A DNA stretch of 64,000 nt from UBA1447 sp002329225 (GCA_050946835.1 JBMNVN010000002.1:316764-380763); one strand, 5' to 3'; counted from the first letter of the stretch, positions 40,866 through 50,721 are shown. The notes: generated by a model from the letters alone, not told the origin. Program-made: numbers and translations.

Positions 40866-42240
40866 GGCGAATAACCTCAAATCGCTCCAGAGAGACCGTC
40901 TCTCCGTCGCGGATACCGGCTTTTCTTTTGGCTATTGCAATCTGCTCATCAACCGTATCTATACCGTCCAGATTCGGGAGTAACAAACCTCGTTTATAAC
41001 CGCTTGTAACAATGACGCCGTACTTTTTGACATCCAATTCTTCCGGCCCGGATATAGGCTCCGTCGGCATAAGCACATCAACTTTATACGTCAAAAACGG
41101 CAGTTCATCCTCAGTAACCGGCAAAAAACGCCCGTCTTCCAAGCCGGCTGAAACCGCATTTCGAATGATTTCACGTCCTATATTCTCGGCCGCAGGCGAA
41201 ATGGTTCCTATACAGCCGCGGAGGGCTCCGTTTTTATGTAATGAAACAAAGACGCCCGCCCTCTTATTTAAGAGTTCTTTGGGTAAATCTTCCGGCAATT
41301 CCAACCTTCGAGAAGTTTTTACCGTATATTCAAGCGATTGCCTTGCAAGGGATTGATAGGCATCTTCACCTTTTTTAATCTCCAAAGCTTGTTGTAAACT
41401 CTGCTTTTCATACTGCTCTAAAAAGTTCCGGCTCTCATCCGCTTTGCCGGGAGAAAAGCACGCAATCCCATACCCCACGCCGAAAGGACCTTCGTATGAG
41501 TAGAGTTCAGATGTGACTTCCGCAGAGTCAAAAATGCCTGCAAGCACCATCAAGGAGTTATGCCCGCACTCCCCTGCCCGTTCTCTGAGCGACTCGGGAA
41601 TATTGAATGCCGATAAAAAATCAGCGGAAGCCATAACTTCGGTTATTCTTTTGTCATACTCCACACCTTCAGGCGCATAGCCGTAGTGACTGCCCGGGAG
41701 TTTGTGGGAAAGGTCTCCGCTTGCGATTAACACGGTTCTACGGCCGATTTTTTCTGCCGCCGTTTGAATTGCTTGCCCAAGCAGGTAGTGGGAGGAGGGA
41801 GATTCTCCGGATTGTGAAATCCTCACAATATTAAAATCGTTAAAGTAACGGTTTATAAACCAAAGCGGAACCGTTACACCATGATCTAATGCAGGGTCCC
41901 TTTCACCCATATATCCTGCCGGCAGTTCTTTCGATTCTGCGATTTCAATAATCTTATCTGCCATTTCCCTGTCATAGCCGACATCAAAGCCGACTCCGGG
42001 CGCTCCGAATCGGGCAAAACTCCCCTTTGCCCCCTTGCCCGGCGATATATGAAAGTAATCGGCATAAAGTATACTGTGAGGGGTAATAAAAACTATTGTT
42101 TCCGGTTTAAGCGCCGCTATCTCTTTTGCCGTTCTGTCGAAAGCATCAAGAGTTTTTTGAATCTTCTTTTCATCACCCCGACCAACTTGAGGAACAGCCA
42201 GCGGAGGGTGCGGCAGGAAATATGCTCTTAATACAGACAT
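40858..42240 (-). CDS. AmmeMemoRadiSam proteins B and A fused (Memo + AMMECR1)
   Basis: A 460-residue fusion. Residues about 1-270 are a Memo/LigB-type domain (YFLPHPPLAVPQVG, ITPHSILYADYF, LIASGDLSHK), with His residues placed as in extradiol-dioxygenase-like metal sites. Residues about 285-460 are AMMECR1 (GVFVSLHKNGALRGCIGTI, LEDGRFLPVTEDEL). Both are partners of AmrS, encoded immediately downstream with an overlapping start. The trio's function is unresolved. Confidence 0.92.
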   Translation of the reverse strand: MSVLRAYFLPHPPLAVPQVGRGDEKKIQKTLDAFDRTAKEIAALKPETIVFITPHSILYADYFHISPGKGAKGSFARFGAPGVGFDVGYDREMADKIIEIAESKELPAGYMGERDPALDHGVTVPLWFINRYFNDFNIVRISQSGESPSSHYLLGQAIQTAAEKIGRRTVLIASGDLSHKLPGSHYGYAPEGVEYDKRITEVMASADFLSAFNIPESLRERAGECGHNSLMVLAGIFDSAEVTSELYSYEGPFGVGYGIACFSPGKADESRNFLEQYEKQSLQQALEIKKGEDAYQSLARQSLEYTVKTSRRLELPEDLPKELLNKRAGVFVSLHKNGALRGCIGTISPAAENIGREIIRNAVSAGLEDGRFLPVTEDELPFLTYKVDVLMPTEPISGPEELDVKKYGVIVTSGYKRGLLLPNLDGIDTVDEQIAIAKRKAGIRDGETVSLERFEVIRHE

Positions 42241-42386
42241 AATATCCTCCTTTCAGTCAACAAATAATACCGACATCTTAAAAAGCGGCTCTATTATACC
42301 ACAGCTTATGTTATCCTGCGAAAAAACTTTGATTGTTCAAAAGGTCGTTGTATGATAAACTCATCCATAAGAAAGGAGCGATAAAC

Positions 42387-44621
42387 ATGTCAACCGTTTT
42401 TACCGGTCTTAAAATCACTGCCATACAGCCCCTTTGTATAAAGGCGGCAAACCTTTTTGCTGAGGAGATACTCTTGAGAACAGGCGTTAAGCCTGAAATA
42501 TCCGACACGGTGCAGACACCCGCTATTATTTTCAAAACCATGCCCGAGGGCGCTCTGCCGAATAAAGACAGCTACAGATTGTCGCTTGACGGCTCAAACC
42601 TTACCGTCGAGTCAACGGGTTTGCGCGGTTTGATTTTTGGATTTTCCTACTTTCTGAGAAAAACTACCTACTTTGACGGTGAAATAATACTGATAAAAGA
42701 TATTTCCGGGGATTATATTCCGGACAAAAGCATTAGAGGCCACCAATTGGGCTACCGTACCACTCCGAACACTTATGACGCCTGGTCATTTGAAGATTAT
42801 TACCGTTATTACCGTGATATTATGTTCTTCGGCTGCAACACCTGTGAACATATGCCGAATGAAGGCAAATTGCAGGTCAGAAACAGACTGATGAAATATG
42901 ACGTGGAAGAACTTCTGATTGAGGGCTCCCGAATGGCCGATGAATTGGATATGGATGTTTCCATTTGGTACCCGAACTATGACGAAAGCACCCCTGATGC
43001 GGTAGAAGGCAGGAGAAGGGTTTTTAAAGCAGTCCCCCGCATTGATGCGGTGTTTCCCCCGGGAGGTGACCCCGGGGAATTGGAGGCAAAAGTTTTTTTA
43101 GACAGAACGGTTGCCATATCCAAAGCGCTAAAAGAAGTTCATCCGAATGCCGAGATGTGGCCCTCCGCACAAAAACCTCACTCCATGCCCGAATGGGGGC
43201 CGGAGTTTATTGAATATATGGAAGAAAATATGCCGGAAGAAATTGACGGCGTTATTACCGGCCCGAACAGGGCTTTCCCTATTGACGAACTCCGAAGAAA
43301 ACTGCCCATGAAATACCCTATAAGGTTTTATCCCGACATTACCCACAATGTACGTTGCGAATATCCCGTTCATTTTAACAGGGATGATTGGCATTACGCC
43401 CTTGCAAGCACTTTAAGCCGCGAAAGCGTTAATCCCCGCCCCGCCGAATACAGACTGATTCACCGCCTTACAAGAAGATATGTTGTCGGCAGTGTAAGCT
43501 ACTCCGAAGGGGTAAACGACGATATAAATAAAATGGTCTGGAGCGACATGGACTTTTTCCCCGATGTGCCGCTTTATGAAACTCTGCTGGACTATGCCAG
43601 GGTATTCATGTACGGTGTTGAAGCCGAGAGAGTAGCCGACGGCATATTGGCGCTTGAAAAAAACTGGGAGGGCGACCCTGCGGAAAATCCTCATATAGAA
43701 AACACACTTGCCATATGGACAGACTTGCTTAAGGATTACCCCGCTTTAATTGATAATTGGCGTTTTGTTTTGTGCCTCTTCCGTGCAGAATGTGACGCTC
43801 TTGTTTGCCGCAGGCGCCGTTTTGAGCTTGACTTGCTCGAAAAAGCTCTTTTCCTGCTGAATAAAGGCGACTTACCGGGAGCAAAAAGTATACTTGAAAC
43901 TCCTTTTGCCCCCGATTACAATGTCCTGCATGACGATATTTTTGCCCTTGCTGAAAGATTGTTTAACCAGATAGGGATTCAGCTTGATGTTGAAAACTAT
44001 TGCGCCAACAGTTGGGAAAGAGGAGCAACCCTTGAAACCATCGACTTGCCGGTTACGGACAGGAATTGGCTGCTTAACAAGGTAAATACTGCAATTGAAA
44101 TAGATAAAGATGAGGGCCTAAGCTTTATCGGCAGAATACTGAACCGAAACAAAACCCGTGCGGACGAATATTATTATTCGCTTGCGGAACACGGCTTTGA
44201 TGTTTTAGGCATACCCCAGGAGGGGGAATTCTACATAAACTTTCAAGGCGACCGGCCGAATGTAAATAACGGCAATATTCCCATGTCTATGCTTAAACTG
44301 TACGACCACTATTCATTCAGGTGCAAATTAGGCGGATTTGAGCCCGGCACGGACTACAAGTTGCGGGTTACTTATTCATCAAACAAAAAATCGCCGTTGA
44401 AAAAGCACAAAGTTACCGCCAACGGGCACCTTATTTATGAGGGTGCACAATACGGCGGAGAACGCAATGAAGATTTTGATAGAGAGATGTTGGCGCCGGG
44501 ATTTGAGACCGCCACATATCTTTTGCCTGCCGAAGTTTTTGCAAACGGCTGCGTGGAGTTGATTATAAGCGAACCGTTGACCGGTGTAATGCTCAGCGAG
44601 TTCTGGATTTTAAGAGCATAA
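42387..44621 (+). CDS. Putative glycoside hydrolase with GH20/67-like N-terminal domain
   Basis: A 744-residue protein starting at ATG 42387 (AAGGAG 10 bases upstream). Residues about 20-110 resemble the small beta/alpha domain preceding GH20, GH67 and GH84 barrels (SYRLSLDGSNLTVESTGLRG). The barrel part begins RGHQLGYRTTPN and contains WSFEDYYRYYRDIMFFGCN and DVSIWYPNYDE. A C-terminal beta-rich domain (about 620-744) may bind ligand. No signal peptide, so probably cytosolic. I cannot assign a CAZy family or catalytic pair with certainty. Confidence 0.6.
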   Translation: MSTVFTGLKITAIQPLCIKAANLFAEEILLRTGVKPEISDTVQTPAIIFKTMPEGALPNKDSYRLSLDGSNLTVESTGLRGLIFGFSYFLRKTTYFDGEIILIKDISGDYIPDKSIRGHQLGYRTTPNTYDAWSFEDYYRYYRDIMFFGCNTCEHMPNEGKLQVRNRLMKYDVEELLIEGSRMADELDMDVSIWYPNYDESTPDAVEGRRRVFKAVPRIDAVFPPGGDPGELEAKVFLDRTVAISKALKEVHPNAEMWPSAQKPHSMPEWGPEFIEYMEENMPEEIDGVITGPNRAFPIDELRRKLPMKYPIRFYPDITHNVRCEYPVHFNRDDWHYALASTLSRESVNPRPAEYRLIHRLTRRYVVGSVSYSEGVNDDINKMVWSDMDFFPDVPLYETLLDYARVFMYGVEAERVADGILALEKNWEGDPAENPHIENTLAIWTDLLKDYPALIDNWRFVLCLFRAECDALVCRRRRFELDLLEKALFLLNKGDLPGAKSILETPFAPDYNVLHDDIFALAERLFNQIGIQLDVENYCANSWERGATLETIDLPVTDRNWLLNKVNTAIEIDKDEGLSFIGRILNRNKTRADEYYYSLAEHGFDVLGIPQEGEFYINFQGDRPNVNNGNIPMSMLKLYDHYSFRCKLGGFEPGTDYKLRVTYSSNKKSPLKKHKVTANGHLIYEGAQYGGERNEDFDREMLAPGFETATYLLPAEVFANGCVELIISEPLTGVMLSEFWILRA

Positions 44622-44643
44622 TCAGAAATTATATATCTAAAGA

Positions 44644-44682
44644 AAAACGCCTCTCCGTTCACAAAGACCGGAGGGGCGTTTT
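44644..44682. terminator. Bidirectional terminator
   Basis: AAAACGCCTCTCCG pairs with CGGAGGGGCGTTTT between two convergent genes, with T runs on both strands. Confidence 0.8.
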
Positions 44683-44692
44683 AAGTTATGTT

Positions 44693-46714
44693 TTATTGCT
44701 TCTTTGAGTATTCCGCAACCACACGTTTAAGTGTTTCAACGGTCTTTTGCATATCCTCAAGTTCGTCTTTCAGTCTTGCGTTTTCGCTCTCTAAGGCCAT
44801 GTTCTGCGCACCGTAAACCTCCTGCTGAGCATTTGCACCGGCAATATCACGTTTACTAAGCTGAACCGCCATGGGGGAAACAGTTGTTTTGGAGGGCTCA
44901 TGTACGGGTTTTTCGGGCTTTTTCACGGGTATCGGACCGCCGAATTCGTTATAGATGCCTCGTTTTGTGTAATGAGTATGCAGAAGTTCATGAGACTTGT
45001 GGCCGTTAGGTTCACCTAAATACTCTTTGTAGAAGCTGATGATAGACGGGTTTTCGTGAGACTTCCTTAAAACCTTGGACTCGTCTTCATCATAAAGACC
45101 CTTCATGCGTTTTTGTCTTACATCGGGGTCACTGCTTCTGGGCTGACCTCCCCCCGTAATACAGCCGCCGGGGCAGCCCATAACTTCAATAAAGTGATAG
45201 GGCGACTTCCCTTCCGCCACCTGCTGCATCAGTACCCTTGCGTTTTTAAGACCGTTGGTAACGGCAACATTAACCTCTACCCCTTCAAGGAAGCTGTACT
45301 CGGGTAAGGTGTTTTCAATTTTTATTGTAGCTTCTTTTATTCCCTCAAGGCCTACAATGGGTGTGACATGGAGTTTTTCAAAGGGCAGTTCTCTGCCGGT
45401 GACAAGCTCGTACACCGTGCGGAGAGCGGCTTCCATAACTCCGCCCGTTACACCGAAGATATCCGCAGCGCCGGTTGATAAACCGAGCGGTTTGTCAAAA
45501 TCGCTGTCGGGCAGATTGACAAAGTCAATACCGGCGGTTTTTATCATTTCCGCAAGTTCACGGGTAGTTATGACCGCATCTACATTTTGCACTCCGTTGT
45601 TTACCATTTCTTCCCGCTCTATTTCGAACTTCTTGGCGGTACACGGCATGACGGAAACCACGAACATGTCCTGCGGTTCAACGCCGATCTTTTCAGCATA
45701 AAATGATTTAACAACAGCACCCATCATTGTGTGAGGCGATTTGCAGGTTGAAAGGTGTTTAAGCTGCTCCGGGAAGCTGTGCTCAATGAACTTAATCCAT
45801 CCGGGCGAGCAGCTTGTAATTATGGGCAGAACGCTTTCGCCTCCTGTGAGGACCGCCTTCACTCTCCCCAAAAACTCCGTACCCTCTTCGATTATCGTCA
45901 AGTCGGCCGCCCAGTTGGTATCAAAGACATCGTCAAAGCCGAGGTCTCTGAGAGCGGCGGCAAGTTTACCCGTTACACGGGAACCGGGAGCAAAGCCGAA
46001 CTCTTCACCTATGGCTACACGGATAGCGGGCGCTACCTGAACAACGGTTCGTTTTGCAGGATCGTTGAGCGCCGCCCAAACCTTATCAGTCGAACTTGTT
46101 TCGGTAAGCGCTCCAACCGGGCAAACAACAGTGCACTGACCGCAAAAAGCGCAGTTAACATCGGATATCGGCAGGTCCATAGAAGAACCGATTACCGTGC
46201 TGAAACCTCTGTTTTGAGGGTTGAGGATATTGGCGCCCTGTATCTCGTTACAAACTGTAACACACCTTCTGCAAAGTATGCATTTGCTCATATCCCTTGT
46301 TATGGAAACGGAAACATCCGGTACGGAGGGGTTCTTTGCACCCTCAAATCTGGATTCATCTACTCCCAAAAGCTTTCCAAGTTCCTGCAGTTCACAGCTT
46401 TGATTGCGGGAGCATGAAAGGCAATCCTGATTATGGTCGGAAAGCATAAGCTCATATAGAACTTTTCTGGCTTTGCGAACTTTGTCGGTATTCGTTTTTA
46501 CCACCATGCCCTCAGTGGCCGGGGTAATGCAGGAAGCCTGAAGCGTTCTTGCTCCTTCAACTTCCACGACACAGATACGGCATGAGCCGATGGTGTGTGA
46601 ACCTTTAAGATAGCAAAGGCTGGGAATAAGAATATTATTGTAGTCTGCGGCCTCCATGATAGTGGAACCATCCGGCGCCTGAACGCTTTTACCGTTGATA
46701 GTCAGATTAATCAT
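44693..46714 (-). CDS. hydA: NADH-linked [FeFe]-hydrogenase catalytic subunit
   Basis: A 673-residue protein. The N-terminal plant-type [2Fe-2S] domain (CRICVVEVEGARTLQASC) precedes a His-Cys3 region (DHNQDCLSCSRNQSCELQ) and two [4Fe-4S] motifs (CILCRRCVTVC, CAFCGQCTVVC). The H-cluster signatures are TSCSPGW, MPCTAKKFE and MGCPGGCITGGGQP. About 100 residues follow, ending in a coiled coil (ALESENARLKDELEDMQKT), longer than the standard form. It reduces protons or oxidises H2 in the cytosol with the subunits encoded upstream. Confidence 0.95.
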   Translation of the reverse strand: MINLTINGKSVQAPDGSTIMEAADYNNILIPSLCYLKGSHTIGSCRICVVEVEGARTLQASCITPATEGMVVKTNTDKVRKARKVLYELMLSDHNQDCLSCSRNQSCELQELGKLLGVDESRFEGAKNPSVPDVSVSITRDMSKCILCRRCVTVCNEIQGANILNPQNRGFSTVIGSSMDLPISDVNCAFCGQCTVVCPVGALTETSSTDKVWAALNDPAKRTVVQVAPAIRVAIGEEFGFAPGSRVTGKLAAALRDLGFDDVFDTNWAADLTIIEEGTEFLGRVKAVLTGGESVLPIITSCSPGWIKFIEHSFPEQLKHLSTCKSPHTMMGAVVKSFYAEKIGVEPQDMFVVSVMPCTAKKFEIEREEMVNNGVQNVDAVITTRELAEMIKTAGIDFVNLPDSDFDKPLGLSTGAADIFGVTGGVMEAALRTVYELVTGRELPFEKLHVTPIVGLEGIKEATIKIENTLPEYSFLEGVEVNVAVTNGLKNARVLMQQVAEGKSPYHFIEVMGCPGGCITGGGQPRSSDPDVRQKRMKGLYDEDESKVLRKSHENPSIISFYKEYLGEPNGHKSHELLHTHYTKRGIYNEFGGPIPVKKPEKPVHEPSKTTVSPMAVQLSKRDIAGANAQQEVYGAQNMALESENARLKDELEDMQKTVETLKRVVAEYSKKQ

Positions 46715-46717
46715 TTT

Positions 46718-49700
46718 TTACCTCCTGTCGCAATGCAGGCAACGCATTGCTTCCGCCACTGCGTTTAATTTGTGGTAACCGAGTACTACCTCGTCAAAGG
46801 AGTCAAGCCGCTTTTCGAGAGGAAGTATCTCTTGAGGGAATCTTTCGTGTACAACCACTTCGTCTTCATCAATTATCTCCGGAATATCAATGGTCTTTCC
46901 TTTATTAAGTTTACCGCTGCCGCCCAAATACTTGTCAATTGAAGTCGCGGCATATTTACCGTCTGCGATTGCACGGATTACATCTTCCGGCCCTCTGGCT
47001 ACGTCACCGCCGGAGAATACGCCTTCCATAGTGGTCATTTGTGTTTTGGGGTCGATAACAAAGGTACCCCAGTTAGTTACGCCGATTTCCGACTTTTTGA
47101 TGAACGGAAGGTCGGCATACTGGCTGACGGCGGTTACCACAGTATCCACATCCAAAATAAAGTTTGTACCTTCAATGTGCCTGGTATTCCTTCTGCCTTT
47201 GTTGTCGAAGTCGCTGATTTCTCTGCGAACGCACTCAACATGAGCAAGACGCCCGTTTTCGCCCGCTATAAAACGTACCGGGGAAACAAGCACAAGAATC
47301 TCCACGCCCTCAGCAAGCGCTTCTTCAATCTCTTCCTCATAGGCAGGCATGATATCCATTGTTCTGCGGTAAAGAACGGTAACTTTCTTGGCCCCAAGCC
47401 TCAAAGCGGTTCTGGCGGAGTCTATTGCCGTATTACCGCCACCGATAACCGCAACATTCTGTCCGGTTAAATCAACAGAATTGTAAAGCTTTACCTCCTT
47501 GAGGAAGTCAACACCCGGAATGACGCCCGGTAAATCCTCGCCGGGGATATTTACCTTGGCCGGGAACTGGGTGCCCGTGGCTACATAGATGGCGTCATAC
47601 GCTTCTCTGAGATATTGGAAGTCAATATCCTTACCGACTTCGGTATTCAGGATTATGTTTACGCCCTGCTGTTCAATGGTTTCAACTTCCTTGGCAAGGA
47701 CATCAGCCGGGAGGCGGTATTCAGGAATCCCGAAAGCAAGCACACCGCCGGCAACCGATTGGGCTTCGTATATATCTACTTCATAGCCTATTCTTGCAAG
47801 GTAGTAACCGCAAGTGAGACCGGAAGCACCGGCGCCGACAATGGCAACACGTTTGCCATTTTTGGGGATAACAATGTCTTGCACAAACTTTCTTTCATTT
47901 TTAAACGCATAGTTTGCAACAAAACGTTTCAGGTCACAAATGGCAACGGGTTCATCCACGGTTCCCCTCCTGCACTTGCTTTCACAAGGATGAGTGCAGA
48001 TTCTGCCGCATATGGCGGGCAACGGATTTTCCTGCCTGATGAGGTCATAGGCATCCAAAAATCTGCCGGAGGCAATCAGAGCAAGGTAACCGGGAATATT
48101 CACGTTTGCCGGGCAGGTGTTTTCACAGGGCGAAATGAACAAATCGGCACACACGCCTGCACGGCAGTACTTATATTTGATATGTTCCTCGTACTCGTGG
48201 CGGAAATAGCGGATAGTGCTCAAAACCGGGTTCGGAGCCGTTTGCCCGAGACCGCAAATGGCGGTTTGCTGAATTGTTTCTCCGAGTTCTTCAAGCAATT
48301 CAATATCGCCTTCTACACCCTGGCCGGCGGTTATACGCTCGAGAATCTCAAGCATGCGCTTTGTTCCCACACGGCAGGCTACGCATTTACCGCAGGATTC
48401 TTCCTGAATAAAGTCCATAAAGTAACGGGCGGTGTCCACCATACAGGTGTCTTCGTTCATGGCTATAAGTCCGCCGGAACCCATGATAGCGCCCAACATG
48501 GTGAGGGATTCATAGTCTGTTGGAGTATTGAGATTTTCCTGCGTTACGCAACCGCCGGAAGGGCCGCCGATTTGAGCGGACTTAAACTGCTTTTTATTGA
48601 TTATACCTCCGCCTATTTTGTAGATGATCTCACCCAAAGGTATGCCGATGGGTACTTCCACAATACCGGTGTTTACAATGTCGCCGGCAAGGGCAAAAAC
48701 TTTTGTTCCCCTTGCTTTTTCGGTACCGAACTGATTGTACCATCCGCTGCCTTTAAGAAGAATTGAAGGGATATTTGCAAAAGTTTCTACGTTATTAATG
48801 ATAGTGGGACGGTCGAACAAGCCTTTCTGGAACGGGAAGGGCGGTTTTTGCCTGGGCTCTCCCCTGTGCCCTTCGATGGAGGAAAGGAGCGCCGTTTCTT
48901 CACCGCAAACAAAGGCTCCGGCTCCGATTCTGATTTCCAAATCAAAACTGAAAGGAGTGCCGAAAAGATTGCTGCCCAAAAGTCCGCTTGACCTTGCCTG
49001 CTCCAATGCGGCGGATAGGCGTTCAATCGCAATCGGGTACTCGGCTCTGACATAAACATAGCCCTTTGACGCACCGATTGCATAGGCTCCGATTATCATA
49101 CCCTCAATCAGTGTGTGGGGATCGCCTTCAATGATGCTTCTATCCATAAAGGCACCCGGATCGCCCTCGTCGGCATTGCAAACAAGGTATTTCTGACCCG
49201 TCGGAGCATTAAGCCCGGCCTGCCACTTAACCCCGGTAGGGAACCCGGCCCCGCCGCGGCCCCGCAGGCCGGAGGTTTTGACTTCATCTACAACCTGCTG
49301 CGGGGTCATGCCGGTAAGTGCCTTTGCCGCAGCGTAATACCCTTCATGGGCAACATAGGCTTCAAGGCTCTTATATTCTATAACACCGCAGTTACGAAGA
49401 GCTATTCGCACCTGCTCCTTAAAAAAGCTGATATCGTCCATTTGGGGGATATACTTTTTGGTGGTATTGTCAAAGAAAGTATATTCTTCAATGACTTCAT
49501 TCTTTAAGATATGCGCACGAACAATCTCCCTGGCCTTGTCGGGAGTTAGGGAGGTGTAAAAAACTTTTTCGGGCATGATTATCATGACAGGTCCTACGGC
49601 GCAGGTTCCTATACATCCGGTTTCATAAACCTTGACCGTATCGGAAAGATTGTTTATCTCAAGCTCATCAATAACCGCATCCCTTACTATGCCGCAGTTG

Positions 49701-49819
49701 GAGGATACACAACCCGCTCCGGCGCAGACAAGAACCTGATGGCTATACTTGCCCAAAGTTTCAAGATATTCGTTTTTTACAATATCGAGATCGGCAACGC
49801 TTTTAATCAATTGACTCAT
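46718..49819 (-). CDS. hydB: Hydrogenase NuoF-like subunit fused to GltD-like FAD/NAD(P) domain
   Basis: A 1033-residue fusion. Residues about 25-110 are a thioredoxin-like [2Fe-2S] domain (VCAGAGCVSSNCG). About 150-540 are the NuoF core (GLRGRGGAGFPTGVKWQ for FMN/NADH, GAGAFVCGEETAL, SCGKCVACRVG for [4Fe-4S]). From about 565 it continues as a GltD/NfnB-like module: CENTCPANVNIPGYLA, ICTHPCESKCRRG, FAD site VAIVGAGASGLTCGY (about 660), and NAD(P) site VAVIGGGNTAIDSA (about 790). Standard HydB ends instead with ferredoxin motifs. The extra flavin module suggests an additional NAD(P)H site or bifurcating route. It lies between hydA and hydC, 3 and 11 bases apart. Confidence 0.92.
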   Translation of the reverse strand: MSQLIKSVADLDIVKNEYLETLGKYSHQVLVCAGAGCVSSNCGIVRDAVIDELEINNLSDTVKVYETGCIGTCAVGPVMIIMPEKVFYTSLTPDKAREIVRAHILKNEVIEEYTFFDNTTKKYIPQMDDISFFKEQVRIALRNCGVIEYKSLEAYVAHEGYYAAAKALTGMTPQQVVDEVKTSGLRGRGGAGFPTGVKWQAGLNAPTGQKYLVCNADEGDPGAFMDRSIIEGDPHTLIEGMIIGAYAIGASKGYVYVRAEYPIAIERLSAALEQARSSGLLGSNLFGTPFSFDLEIRIGAGAFVCGEETALLSSIEGHRGEPRQKPPFPFQKGLFDRPTIINNVETFANIPSILLKGSGWYNQFGTEKARGTKVFALAGDIVNTGIVEVPIGIPLGEIIYKIGGGIINKKQFKSAQIGGPSGGCVTQENLNTPTDYESLTMLGAIMGSGGLIAMNEDTCMVDTARYFMDFIQEESCGKCVACRVGTKRMLEILERITAGQGVEGDIELLEELGETIQQTAICGLGQTAPNPVLSTIRYFRHEYEEHIKYKYCRAGVCADLFISPCENTCPANVNIPGYLALIASGRFLDAYDLIRQENPLPAICGRICTHPCESKCRRGTVDEPVAICDLKRFVANYAFKNERKFVQDIVIPKNGKRVAIVGAGASGLTCGYYLARIGYEVDIYEAQSVAGGVLAFGIPEYRLPADVLAKEVETIEQQGVNIILNTEVGKDIDFQYLREAYDAIYVATGTQFPAKVNIPGEDLPGVIPGVDFLKEVKLYNSVDLTGQNVAVIGGGNTAIDSARTALRLGAKKVTVLYRRTMDIMPAYEEEIEEALAEGVEILVLVSPVRFIAGENGRLAHVECVRREISDFDNKGRRNTRHIEGTNFILDVDTVVTAVSQYADLPFIKKSEIGVTNWGTFVIDPKTQMTTMEGVFSGGDVARGPEDVIRAIADGKYAATSIDKYLGGSGKLNKGKTIDIPEIIDEDEVVVHERFPQEILPLEKRLDSFDEVVLGYHKLNAVAEAMRCLHCDRR

Positions 49820-49830
49820 TGTTATCCTCC

Positions 49831-50331
49831 TTAATACTTGGCCAGAATGGAGTTGAGTTTACTCGGTGTAACCTGCTTATAAACATCATCGTCAATCATA
49901 AGCGCAGGTGCTAAACCGCAGGCGCCTATGCAGCGGGCAATTTCGAAGGTGAATTTTCCGTCCTCCGTGGTTCCGCCCAAATCCACACCGAGAGTCTTTT
50001 CAAGACTTTCAACAATCTTTTTTCCGCCTCTTACATAACAGGCGGTTCCCAAGCAGACACGAATAGTGTGCTCACCTCTGGGAATCGGGGAGAAAAAGGA
50101 GTAAAAAGAAACGACGCCCGTCACTTCGGACACGGGTATACCCAATCCGTCAGCTACACGCCGTTGCAGTTCCAGAGGCAAGTAACCGTAGATGTTTTGG
50201 GCAGCATGAAGAACCTGAATTAAACTGCCTTCTTTGCCCTTGTACAACTCTAAAATTGCATCTACTTCACTAAACTCGTCATCCGGATTCGGACAATGCT
50301 CGCATTTTGTATTTGTCTTTACCTCGTTCAT
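49831..50331 (-). CDS. hydC: Hydrogenase NuoE-like [2Fe-2S] subunit
   Basis: A 166-residue protein of the NuoE/HydC family. The four Cys of the thioredoxin-like [2Fe-2S] site are in RVCLGTACYVRGG and ARCIGACGLAPALM. It also has the conserved LQVLHAAQNIYGYLP helix. It is the first gene of the operon hydC-hydB-hydA and should pass electrons between the NuoF-type flavin and the hydrogenase. Confidence 0.93.
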   Translation of the reverse strand: MNEVKTNTKCEHCPNPDDEFSEVDAILELYKGKEGSLIQVLHAAQNIYGYLPLELQRRVADGLGIPVSEVTGVVSFYSFFSPIPRGEHTIRVCLGTACYVRGGKKIVESLEKTLGVDLGGTTEDGKFTFEIARCIGACGLAPALMIDDDVYKQVTPSKLNSILAKY

Positions 50332-50406
50332 TTGCTCCTCCTTGATAATTTGTGCCGCATTATTACTACCTGAAATTAATAATACCGTGCGACCTTATTA
50401 TCGGGT

Positions 50407-50435
50407 ATTGTATCACTATTTAAACCTTTCGTAAA
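50407..50435 (-). promoter_or_regulatory. Predicted promoter of hydrogenase operon
   Basis: On the reverse strand TTTACG (complement of 50430-50435) and TACAAT (complement of 50407-50412) are 17 bases apart, giving a leader of about 70 bases with AAGGAGGAG before the hydC ATG. No clear Rex palindrome is visible. Confidence 0.5.
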
Positions 50436-50528
50436 TCTTTTTTTAAGTTAAATTGATATTTTTATTGATATTGACAATAAAATATGCGTTTTTTTCTTAT
50501 ATACGGACTTTTACCCGTAAATAAACTC

Positions 50529-50554
50529 AGTCCGAAACTCAAAAGTTTCGGACT
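50529..50554 (-). terminator. Terminator of tRNA-Asp/tRNA-Thr unit
   Basis: AGTCCGAAACT and AGTTTCGGACT form an 11-bp perfect stem with a 4-base loop, 3 bases beyond the tRNA-Thr CCA on the reverse strand. Confidence 0.7.
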
Positions 50555-50557
50555 GTT

Positions 50558-50633
50558 TGGAGCTGCTAATCGGATTCGAACCGATGACCTCATCCTTACC
50601 AAGGATGTGCTCTGCCACCTGAGCCATAGCAGC
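50558..50633 (-). tRNA. tRNA-Thr (GGT)
   Basis: A 76-base cloverleaf on the reverse strand with acceptor arms GCTGCTA / TAGCAGC, anticodon loop TTGGTAA (anticodon GGT), T-loop GGTTCGAATCC and encoded CCA. Confidence 0.93.
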
Positions 50634-50644
50634 GAATATTAAAA

Positions 50645-50721
50645 TGGCGACCCGGAACGGGCTCGAACCGTCGACCTCTAGCGTGACAGGCTAGCGTTCT
50701 AACCAGCTGAACTACCGGGCC
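50645..50721 (-). tRNA. tRNA-Asp (GTC)
   Basis: A 77-base cloverleaf on the reverse strand with acceptor arms GGCCCGG / CCGGGTC, discriminator G, anticodon GTC within CTGTCAC, T-loop GGTTCGAGCCC and encoded CCA. It lies 11 bases upstream of tRNA-Thr and is probably co-transcribed. Confidence 0.93.

Noticed and set aside
47615..48766. A 383-residue plus-strand ORF opposite hydB
   Set aside because: It is the complement of the well-supported hydB coding sequence, with no ribosome binding site and no recognisable domain.
50332..50406. Rex operator at the hydrogenase promoter
   Set aside because: No TTGTTAA-N4-TTAACAA-like palindrome could be found; only AT-rich sequence is present.
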